In this document: positions 7,667 to 13,116 of the stretch, piece after piece | How the letters are laid out: every line of letters begins with the position of its first letter | How positions within the stretch are numbered: position 1 is the stretch's first letter | Assembly: GCA_030550295.1 (NCBI GenBank) | Contig: JAUQPQ010000042.1 | Location: forward strand, 1 to 13,116 | DNA length: 13,116 nucleotides | Direction of reading: 5' to 3' | Source: Chloroflexota bacterium | GTDB lineage: Bacteria; Chloroflexota; Dehalococcoidia; SM23-28-2; HRBIN24 | Translations under genes and position numbers: made by a program | Notes under the pieces: model-generated | The model's database searches: none | What the model saw: the letters and a program-made list of their open reading frames with translations, nothing else | What the model was told of the DNA's origin: nothing

Positions 7667-8989
7667 ATGGTCCAGGCCCCTCCTGTATATGATGCCTACC
7701 TGCAGCGGTTCCAGGAGCTGGCCAAGACCCTTCCCCTCCCCCTGTGGCTACAAGAGATGCGGGAGGAGGCCATAGGGCGCTTCCTGGACCTGGGCTTTCC
7801 TGTTGCCCGCCGGGGAAATGAGCCCTGGAAGTATACCGACCTCCGCCCCCTGGCTGCCATTCCCTTCTGCCAGCCTCCACCTCCGTACCCCAAGATCCAG
7901 GCAAAAGGGCTGCGCCAGATCCTGCCTTGGTCACCTCGTTGGGATGTGGTGACCATGGTAGGGGGAGAGTACAAGGCCAGCCTCTCCCACATAAGAGGTG
8001 CACAGGCCCAGGTTTGGACTCTTACTCAATCCCTCCAAGAGGCGCCCTCCCTGGTGGAGGAGCACCTGGCACGGCTTGCCATCTACCACAATGACGCCTT
8101 CGCCGCCCTCAATACCGCCCTCTTTCAAGATGCCCTGGTAGTGGTATTCCAAGGCTCTAGGGAGGCGAGGGAGCTTCATGTCGCCTTTATCTCCCCGCCG
8201 GGGGAGGGCCCCTACGGTCATTACCCCCGCCTTTTGGTAGTGGTAGAAAAAGGAGCCCGAGCCTCCCTGATAGAATCTTACGTAGGCCTAGGTTCAGGGC
8301 CCTACCTGACCGCCGCCGTCACTGAAGTCTTCTTGGAAGAAGGGGCATCATTGGAGCACTACCGGCTGGTGATGGAGCCAGAGGCCTACCACATAGGCCA
8401 GCTAAGGGTGTGGCAGGACCAAGGCTCATCTTTCCATTCTGTATACTTCGGGCGGGGGAGCCGCATCGGCCGGAACGACGTCCGGGTGGAGCTAGATGGG
8501 CCCAAGGCAGAGGCCTACCTATACGGCCTGTATGTAACTCAGGGCCAAGAGCATCTAGACAACTACATCAACATAGACCACATAAAGCCCCACGGGACCA
8601 GTCGCCTTCTCTATAGGGGGATACTCGATGGCGCCTCCCACGCTATCTTTGGCGGCACCGTATATGTACAGCCAGGGGCGATAAAGACCGATGCCGAACA
8701 AGAGGATAAAAACCTTCTCCTCTCTCGAGAAGCAGAGGTAGACTCCAAACCCGCCCTTGAGATTTACGCCGATGATGTCCGCTGTGGGCACGGAGCTGCC
8801 GCCGGGGCAGTGGCCGATGAGGCCCTTTTCTACCTTCGCAGCCGCGGCCTGAATAGGGAGCTCGCCACCCGCCTGCTAGTGAAGGGCTTCGCCACCACCG
8901 TCCTAGACCAGATAGGGCCGGCACGGCTCCGCTCCTTCCTAGAGATGGTCACTTTCGCTTCCCTGCCCAGCCTGAGGTCACTAGGATGA
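7667..8989 (+). CDS. sufD: Fe-S cluster assembly protein SufD
   Basis: SufD pairs with SufB in the SufBC2D complex and helps iron entry and cluster formation at the interface. The 440-residue protein has NEPWKYTDLR (51-60), typical of the SufD N-terminus, and the conserved C-terminal core with HIKPHGTSRLLYRG, EDKNLLLS and DVRCGHGAAAG, where C373 and H375 correspond to E. coli SufD Cys358/His360, the residues implicated in cluster assembly. The start at 7667 follows a GGGGGG run seven bases upstream and lies 2 bp after the sufC stop; an earlier in-frame ATG at 7637 lies inside sufC. It overlaps sufS as ATGA (8986-8989). Confidence 0.95.
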   Translation: MVQAPPVYDAYLQRFQELAKTLPLPLWLQEMREEAIGRFLDLGFPVARRGNEPWKYTDLRPLAAIPFCQPPPPYPKIQAKGLRQILPWSPRWDVVTMVGGEYKASLSHIRGAQAQVWTLTQSLQEAPSLVEEHLARLAIYHNDAFAALNTALFQDALVVVFQGSREARELHVAFISPPGEGPYGHYPRLLVVVEKGARASLIESYVGLGSGPYLTAAVTEVFLEEGASLEHYRLVMEPEAYHIGQLRVWQDQGSSFHSVYFGRGSRIGRNDVRVELDGPKAEAYLYGLYVTQGQEHLDNYINIDHIKPHGTSRLLYRGILDGASHAIFGGTVYVQPGAIKTDAEQEDKNLLLSREAEVDSKPALEIYADDVRCGHGAAAGAVADEALFYLRSRGLNRELATRLLVKGFATTVLDQIGPARLRSFLEMVTFASLPSLRSLG

Positions 8990-10281
8990 GGGATAGCATC
9001 CCCACCCACCTGAACAACCCCTACATCCTGCCCGATGGCTCCCTCAACGTGGAGCGCATCCGGCAGGACTTCCCCATCCTGCAAAGGAAGGTCCACGGCC
9101 GTCCTCTGGTCTACCTGGACAACGCCGCCACCTCCCAAAAGCCCGTCCAGGTGATCGATGCCCTGGCCGACTTCTATCGCCGCTATAACGCCAACATCCA
9201 CCGGGCCATCCACTGCTTAGGCGAGGAGGCCACCAACGCCTACGAGGAGACGAGGGCCAAGGTGGCCCGCTTCATCGGCGCCCCCTCGCCTGACTGCATC
9301 ATCTTTGTGCGCAACACCACCGAGGCCATAAACCTGGTGGCCTACACCTGGGGGCGCTCCCACATCGGCCCGGGCGACGAGATAGTCCTCACCGAGATGG
9401 AACACCACTCCAATATGGTGCCCTGGCAAAGGCTAGCCCAGGAGAAGGGGGCACGCCTACGCTATATCGGCATCAACCACGAACAGTGCCTCGACTTGGA
9501 TGGTTGGCCTCATGCCTACCTCACAGAAAGGACCAAGCTTTTGGCCATCGGCCACGTCTCCAATGGGGTGGGCACCATCCATCCCGTGAAAGAGATGGTG
9601 GCGGAGGCCCGTCGCCGGGGCATCGTCACCCTAATAGATGGGGCCCAGAGCGTGCCCCATATGCCCGTAAACGTGCAAGACCTGGGCTGCGATTTCTTAG
9701 CCTTCTCCGCCCACAAGATGTTAGGCCCCACAGGGGTAGGGGTGCTCTACGGACGCCTCGAGCTCCTTGTAGAGATGGAACCTTTCCTTTCGGGTGGGGA
9801 GATGATCTCTCGTGTCACCCTTGAGGGGGCCCAGTGGGCCCACGTGCCGTGGAAGTTCGAGGCCGGAACCCCCAATATAGCCGACGTCATCGCCTTTGGG
9901 GCAGCCATCGACTACCTTTCCCAGCTAGGTATGGAGAGGGTGCGGGCCCACGAGATGGAGCTTACAAGCTATGCCTTGTCCCGCTTGCGCCAATTGGAGG
10001 AGATCGTTATTTACGGCCCCCAGGACATCAGCCAGAGGGGCGGAGTGATATCTTTCAACCTGCCCTCCATCCACCCCCACGACCTAGGCACCCTGCTGGA
10101 CCGCTTCGGGGTGGCCATCCGTACAGGACACCACTGTAACCAGCCCCTCATGCGGCGCCTTGGGGTAGCGGGGACAGCCAGGGCCAGCTTCTACGTGTAT
10201 AATACCTTCCAGGAAGTGGACACCCTGATAGAGGCGATCGACCGCGCCCAGGCCCGCTTCCGAGGCGATAATGCTAGATAG
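8986..10281 (+). CDS. sufS: Cysteine desulfurase SufS (group II)
   Basis: SufS is a PLP enzyme that takes sulfur from L-cysteine, giving alanine and an enzyme persulfide that it hands to SufU. The 431-residue protein has YLDNAATSQKP (43-53), MEHHSN (138-143), D218 (LIDGAQS), the PLP-binding lysine K244 in SAHKMLGPTG, and the persulfide-forming C384 in RTGHHCNQPLM. This short active-site loop around C384 is the group II (SufS/CsdA) form, not group I IscS. The N-terminus has about 20 residues before NVERIRQDFPILQR, slightly longer than many homologues, but the ATGA overlap with sufD supports this start. sufU begins inside its last 11 bp. Confidence 0.97.
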   Translation: MRDSIPTHLNNPYILPDGSLNVERIRQDFPILQRKVHGRPLVYLDNAATSQKPVQVIDALADFYRRYNANIHRAIHCLGEEATNAYEETRAKVARFIGAPSPDCIIFVRNTTEAINLVAYTWGRSHIGPGDEIVLTEMEHHSNMVPWQRLAQEKGARLRYIGINHEQCLDLDGWPHAYLTERTKLLAIGHVSNGVGTIHPVKEMVAEARRRGIVTLIDGAQSVPHMPVNVQDLGCDFLAFSAHKMLGPTGVGVLYGRLELLVEMEPFLSGGEMISRVTLEGAQWAHVPWKFEAGTPNIADVIAFGAAIDYLSQLGMERVRAHEMELTSYALSRLRQLEEIVIYGPQDISQRGGVISFNLPSIHPHDLGTLLDRFGVAIRTGHHCNQPLMRRLGVAGTARASFYVYNTFQEVDTLIEAIDRAQARFRGDNAR

Positions 10282-10741
10282 AGAAACCCTGCGACGCCAA
10301 GAAGAGGAGCTGGACGAACTTTACAAGGAGATCGTCCTAGAATACTACCGCAACCCGCGCAACCGCGGCTCATTGCCTGCGCCTACCGTGGTAAAGGAGG
10401 GCGATAATCCCCTCTGTGGCGACGAGGTGCGCCTTGAACTAGCAGTAGATGAAGGAGTCATAAGGGATGCCCGCTTCCAAGGACAAGGCTGCTCCATCTC
10501 CCAGGCATCCGCCTCTATGCTCACTGAGGCGGTGCGAGGCCTCTCCCTTGAGGAGGCCCAGCAGCTCTATAGCAAGTTCCACGCCGCCATCACAGGGGAC
10601 GACACGGTAGATACCGCGGAGTTGGGAGACCTGGAAGCCCTGTTAGGGGTAAGGCGCTTTCCGGTGCGGGTCAAGTGTGCCACCCTGGCATGGCATCTTT
10701 TGGACGAGGCCCTCAGGGAGCTGCGGCACACCGCACCATAA
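10271..10741 (+). CDS. sufU: SufU, zinc-dependent sulfur acceptor for SufS
   Basis: SufU accepts persulfide sulfur from SufS and passes it to SufBCD; it takes the place of SufE, which is absent here. The 156-residue protein has the IscU/NifU-like fold with ligands C49 and D51 (NPLCGDE), C74 (GQGCSISQASAS) and C136 (RVKCATLAWH). The long segment between C74 and C136 fits the insertion that distinguishes SufU from IscU. It begins within the end of sufS (11-bp overlap) with GAGGCGATA upstream. No terminator is visible after its stop, and its last 29 bp overlap the end of gpsA on the other strand, so the suf and gpsA transcripts should be complementary at their 3' ends. Confidence 0.95.
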   Translation: MLDRETLRRQEEELDELYKEIVLEYYRNPRNRGSLPAPTVVKEGDNPLCGDEVRLELAVDEGVIRDARFQGQGCSISQASASMLTEAVRGLSLEEAQQLYSKFHAAITGDDTVDTAELGDLEALLGVRRFPVRVKCATLAWHLLDEALRELRHTAP

Positions 10742-11699
10742 GGTCGGTCATCAGGGCCTTAGGGTCCCCTCGCCCTTCTACGGCCTGGACGATCGTCTGC
10801 AGGACAGGAGGATCTATTCCGGCTGCCTTTACCAGGCGCTGCAAAGGCTTAAGGGCCTGGAACCCCTCTACTGTAGCTGCCGCCAAATAGTCTTGCCAGG
10901 GGCCCTTACGCCCCAAGAGACGGCCAAGGGCGAGATTGCGCCCCTTGCGACTATAGCCAGAGGCCAGAAGATCTCCTAGGCCAGCAGGCCCCGTCACCGT
11001 CTCAGCTCGCCCACCCAAGGCAACGACGATCTGGACCATCTCTTGCAAGGCCATAACCGCCAGGCACCCTTTGGCATTCGCCCCCAGGCCCACCCCCTCA
11101 CACATGCCCAAGAGGATGCTGTAAACGTTCTTGAGGACAGCGGCCAGTTCTACTCCGCACACATCATCGCTCACCACAACGCTTACGCCTCTGCCGGCAA
11201 GAAGGGAACGGACGTATTGAGCCGTATCGATGGAAGAAGAGGCCACCACCAACACGGTGGGACGCCTTCGTCCCAGCTCGTGGGAAAGGGCAGGCCCGGC
11301 CAAAGCGGCTATGGATGCCCCAGGTAGCTCCTGAGCCAAAACCTGGCTCATGCGGAGGGAAGTCCCTGGCTCTAGCCCCTTGGCCACGCTGAGCACAGCC
11401 GTACCCGCCTTCATGTAGAGGGCCAGACGCTTACCTACCTCCCTCACCGCCGACGAGGGGACAGCTACCGCTACCAGCCCCACCCCCTGAACCGCCTCCT
11501 CCAAGGATAAGGAGGCCCCTATGAGACGGTGCAGTACTACCCCCGGCAGATAACGTGGATTGCGATGCCACCGGGCTATCCCTTCTAGAACCTCCCCCTC
11601 TATCCCCCAAATAGTCACCCGATGGCCATTGCTAGCTAGCAATTGGGCCAGGGCAGTGCCCATGGCCCCTGAGCCCAAAATGGCTACCTTGTCATCCAT
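10713..11699 (-). CDS. gpsA: NAD(P)H-dependent glycerol-3-phosphate dehydrogenase
   Basis: GpsA reduces dihydroxyacetone phosphate to sn-glycerol-3-phosphate, the backbone of bacterial phospholipids, in the cytoplasm. The 328-residue protein has the Rossmann motif GSGAMGTAL (9-17), NPRYLPG (47-53), VAVPSS, SVAKGLE with K107, the catalytic K190 in VLKNVYS, and GPAGLGDLLASG (237-248) with D243, followed by SRKGRN with R254 and N255. Some positions deviate from the usual family text: GPALSHEL in place of GPSHAEE-like, and GLGAN in place of GLGDN. It starts within the last 16 bp of the MBL-fold gene, so the two form an operon. Its stop lies inside sufU on the other strand. Confidence 0.93.
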   Translation of the reverse strand: MDDKVAILGSGAMGTALAQLLASNGHRVTIWGIEGEVLEGIARWHRNPRYLPGVVLHRLIGASLSLEEAVQGVGLVAVAVPSSAVREVGKRLALYMKAGTAVLSVAKGLEPGTSLRMSQVLAQELPGASIAALAGPALSHELGRRRPTVLVVASSSIDTAQYVRSLLAGRGVSVVVSDDVCGVELAAVLKNVYSILLGMCEGVGLGANAKGCLAVMALQEMVQIVVALGGRAETVTGPAGLGDLLASGYSRKGRNLALGRLLGRKGPWQDYLAAATVEGFQALKPLQRLVKAAGIDPPVLQTIVQAVEGRGDPKALMTDLMVRCAAAP

Positions 11700-12433
11700 A
11701 CCTTGCGAAATCGATACGTTTGCAGATCTTGGGCCACCATGGTATTGGGGAGGCTAGCAGCAGCGAACTCTTCCCCCACATGGGTAAGGATTAAGAGGGT
11801 GCTCTGAGGAAGGCTCCGGCGCAGCTGCAAGATATCCTCAAGCCCCATGTGCTCCGGGCCCTGTTGACTATAAGTGCAATCGACCACCAACACGTCAGCC
11901 CCGTGGCCCAGCTCTACCAAGGCGTAAGATAATTGGGCATCGCCGCTGTAGGCCAGGGTCAGATCGGGAAGCTCTACCCGGTAGCCCAGGGACAAAAGCT
12001 GGCCTGTGGCATGCTCCATGGCCCTAGCCCACACCTTCAACCCATCTACTTCAAGATACGACCCATCCTCCGCCTCCAGATAGACACGCCTATAATCGCT
12101 TCCCTGGGAAGAGAGGCGGGGGAAGCAACGGTCTATAAACTCCTCTAGGAAGGAGCCTCCCCCCTTAGGTACCACTACCCACAGAGGGTCACGACGCGGC
12201 GTAAGATAGGCGTACTCTAAAACAAGGAAGGGAAAGCCCATGAAGTGGTCGCCATGAAAATGGGTGATGAAGACGATGCGGAGCTGGGCTGGCGATATCC
12301 CCAATCGCTTCAAGTGGGGAAGAGTAGTAGGGGGACAATCGAAGAGATAGGTGTCATTGGCCAAAAAGCCACTCCAGTACCGGTGCGGAGTAGTAAAGGC
12401 GCTCCCGGTGCCCAGGAAGGTCAGCTCCGCCAT
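11684..12433 (-). CDS. MBL-fold metallo-hydrolase, RNase Z-like, substrate unknown
   Basis: The 249-residue protein is a metallo-beta-lactamase-fold hydrolase expected to bind two zinc ions. Visible ligands are H58, H60, D62 and H63 (THFHGDH), H141, D165 (YSGD) and H218 (ILTHVG). The N-terminal LTFLGTGSAF and the overall layout resemble the ElaC/RNase Z branch, but it is shorter than the roughly 300-residue tRNA 3' processing enzymes and I see no flexible-arm exosite, so it may be a phosphodiesterase or another hydrolase. No signal peptide is present. It has its own predicted promoter only about 14 bp upstream, giving a very short leader with AAGGG close to the ATG, and it overlaps gpsA by 16 bp. 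No functional link to gpsA is evident. Confidence 0.88.
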   Translation of the reverse strand: MAELTFLGTGSAFTTPHRYWSGFLANDTYLFDCPPTTLPHLKRLGISPAQLRIVFITHFHGDHFMGFPFLVLEYAYLTPRRDPLWVVVPKGGGSFLEEFIDRCFPRLSSQGSDYRRVYLEAEDGSYLEVDGLKVWARAMEHATGQLLSLGYRVELPDLTLAYSGDAQLSYALVELGHGADVLVVDCTYSQQGPEHMGLEDILQLRRSLPQSTLLILTHVGEEFAAASLPNTMVAQDLQTYRFRKVWMTR

Positions 12434-12446
12434 GGCCCTTGTAAGA

Positions 12447-12474
12447 ATAATACAACCCTATTGGGAACCGTAAA
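12447..12474 (-). promoter_or_regulatory. Probable promoter of the MBL-hydrolase/gpsA operon
   Basis: On the - strand, TTTACG (12474-12469) and TATTAT (12452-12447) are separated by 16 bp. The start of transcription would be near 12440, leaving only about 7 nt before the ATG at 12433, so the mRNA would be nearly leaderless. It lies just downstream of the desulforedoxin terminator, which supports it being a separate transcription unit. Confidence 0.5.
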
Positions 12475-12479
12475 GGGAC

Positions 12480-12511
12480 AAAAAAACTACACCACCCGAC
12501 ACTCGGGCGGC
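12480..12511 (-). terminator. Intrinsic terminator of the desulforedoxin operon
   Basis: On the - strand an 8-bp stem CCGCCCGA/TCGGGTGG (one G-U pair) closes a GTG loop (12510-12492), extendable by one G-U pair, followed after TGTAG by seven T (12486-12480). It lies about 29 bp after the stop of the second desulforedoxin gene. The short gap between stem and T-run makes it slightly weaker than ideal. Confidence 0.7.
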
Positions 12512-12539
12512 CCTGCCCTCCCAACGGACACCTTACCCT

Positions 12540-12683
12540 TTAGTCAGCCGAGGGTAGGACCTTGGGCTGGAGGAGCTCCATGCTGGCACCGCAGCACTCC
12601 ACCGTCCCATCCCCAGGGCGAATGCAGAGCACCTCGGTGCCGCAGGCGTTGCAATGGTAGCGCTTGCCCAACTGGTTGGCCAT
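12540..12683 (-). CDS. Desulforedoxin-like protein (second of a tandem pair)
   Basis: The 47-residue protein has the desulforedoxin Fe(Cys)4 pattern: C11 and C14 (CNACG), then adjacent C30 and C31 (ECCGASM). This domain is a small one-electron carrier, also found as the N-terminal domain of desulfoferrodoxin (class I superoxide reductase); here it stands alone. An extra cysteine, C20, is not part of the usual site. The C-terminus is eight residues longer than in its neighbour. I start it at 12683 because GGAGGT lies seven bases upstream and the protein then begins MANQ-GKRY like the neighbour; an in-frame ATG at 12731 overlaps the upstream gene. It lies 17 bp after that gene and before the terminator at 12480-12511. 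Confidence 0.87.
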   Translation of the reverse strand: MANQLGKRYHCNACGTEVLCIRPGDGTVECCGASMELLQPKVLPSAD

Positions 12684-12700
12684 AGCCGATACCTCCACGC

Positions 12701-12820
12701 CTAGCCCTTCATTTGCATGGGCTGGCCGCAACAGCTGAGCTGACCTTCACCCCCACGGGTAACGATGAACTCGCTCCCGCACACGCTACACTGGTAACGC
12801 TTACCTACCTGATTGGCCAT
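12701..12820 (-). CDS. Desulforedoxin-like protein (first of a tandem pair, 39 residues)
   Basis: This very short gene encodes 39 residues starting MANQVGKRYQCSVCG, with C11, C14, C30 and C31 at exactly the same positions as in the downstream copy. Length and spacing match the 36-residue desulforedoxin of Desulfovibrio gigas, which binds one iron per chain and works as a dimer. Its start is supported by AGGTGAG upstream and by a strong promoter at 12866-12894. The stop is the TAG at 12703-12701. The shared MANQ-GKRY start and identical cysteine spacing indicate that the two genes arose by duplication; the rest has diverged. Likely partners are superoxide reductase, rubredoxin or NAD(P)H oxidoreductases, none of which is in the window. 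Confidence 0.87.
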   Translation of the reverse strand: MANQVGKRYQCSVCGSEFIVTRGGEGQLSCCGQPMQMKG

Positions 12821-12865
12821 GACAGCTCACCTAAGGCTTAAAAACTTGGGCCTCTGCCCTGTATA

Positions 12866-12894
12866 AATATATGGTTTTCCCCTATGGACGTCAA
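12866..12894 (-). promoter_or_regulatory. Strong predicted promoter of the desulforedoxin pair
   Basis: On the - strand, TTGACG (12894-12889) and TATATT (12871-12866) are separated by exactly 17 bp, close to the sigma70 consensus. The transcript would start near 12859, giving a leader of about 39 nt with AGGTGAG before the ATG at 12820. The -35 begins only 11 bp after the cupredoxin stop codon. Confidence 0.65.
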
Positions 12895-12905
12895 CGGCTA
12901 TCCCC

Positions 12906-13116
12906 TTACTCCGCCATCACCGTGCCCGTCATCTCGGTAGGGTGGACGGTGCAATTGAAGTAGTACTTGCCAGGCTTCAGGTTGACAGCGAGGGTCGCCC
13001 TGGCGGGCCCGGTGATGATGTCGGTGTTGGCGATCTTGTCGCCATCCTTCTTGGTCCAGATGGTGAAGTCATGGGGCACAGCTGTGTCTTCATTGATGAA
13101 GATGATGGTTACGTTA
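12906..13116 (-). CDS. Cupredoxin (plastocyanin-like type 1 copper protein), 5' end outside the window
   Basis: Only the C-terminal 69 residues are visible, beginning NVTIIFINED and ending in TAA at 12908-12906. They form a blue-copper domain with a complete set of type 1 ligands: a histidine in AVPHDFTIW (15 in the visible part), then Cys55, His58 and Met62 in CTVHPTEMTG, with KPGKYYFNC leading into the copper loop. Such proteins carry single electrons outside the cytoplasmic membrane, so a signal peptide or membrane anchor is expected in the missing part. It reads in the same direction as the desulforedoxin pair, which has its own promoter directly after this gene. Its partner cannot be inferred; redox exchange with a terminal oxidase or reductase is possible. 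Confidence 0.88.
   Translation of the reverse strand, partial: NVTIIFINEDTAVPHDFTIWTKKDGDKIANTDIITGPARATLAVNLKPGKYYFNCTVHPTEMTGTVMAE

Noticed and set aside
7641..8003. 120-codon open frame on the - strand opposite sufD
   Set aside because: It has a low-complexity Gly/Pro/Trp composition from the complement of a real gene and no recognisable domain.
12245..12685. 146-codon open frame on the + strand
   Set aside because: It runs antisense across the MBL gene, the terminator and a desulforedoxin gene, which have family motifs; this frame has none.

Overview
The window is about 60% GC by eye and densely coding, with short spacers, ATGA stop/start overlaps and Shine-Dalgarno sites, so it is bacterial. 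The gene set (cytoplasmic group 3b-type [NiFe] hydrogenase, sufBCDSU without sufE, orphan desulforedoxins, a cupredoxin) suggests an anaerobe or microaerophile, perhaps thermophilic, with Chloroflexota (Dehalococcoidia-like) as my best but weak guess. No rRNA or marker gene is present to settle taxonomy.

Region 1 (172-5246, + strand) is a six-gene hydrogenase operon: HydB-like iron-sulfur subunit, a stand-alone cyclic-nucleotide-binding-fold protein without a DNA-binding domain, HydG-like FAD/NAD(P) subunit, small subunit, large subunit, and the endopeptidase that matures the large subunit. Electrons would pass between the NiFe site (large subunit), three [4Fe-4S] clusters (small subunit), the ferredoxin-like HydB, and the flavin/NAD(P) site of HydG. 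Accessory hyp genes are not in the window.

Region 2 (5247-5426) is a non-coding junction. It has an 8-bp inverted repeat across the hydrogenase operon's last stop codon, a 54-nt tract with 36 C and 3 G (candidate Rho loading site; G-rich on the other strand), a good sigma70-type promoter, and a perfect 13-bp palindrome between that promoter and sufB that looks like an operator.

Region 3 (5427-10741, + strand) is a complete sufB-sufC-sufD-sufS-sufU iron-sulfur assembly operon. SufS takes sulfur from cysteine, SufU accepts it, and SufBC2D builds the cluster with SufC ATPase activity. The neighbouring hydrogenase is a heavy consumer of such clusters.

Region 4 (10713-13116, - strand) reads toward the suf operon: a truncated cupredoxin, then a promoter with two tandem desulforedoxin genes and an intrinsic terminator, then a second promoter with an MBL-fold hydrolase and gpsA. 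The gpsA end overlaps the sufU end by 29 bp in convergent orientation. One desulforedoxin gene is only 39 codons and easily missed.

The most interesting points are the HTH-less cyclic-nucleotide-fold protein inside the hydrogenase operon, a His-to-Tyr change in the large-subunit L1 motif, the suf operator candidate, the twin desulforedoxins beside a copper protein, and a codon-usage break between the hydrogenase and suf operons. I see no CRISPR array, tRNA, rRNA or insertion sequence, and no clearly new system beyond these arrangements.
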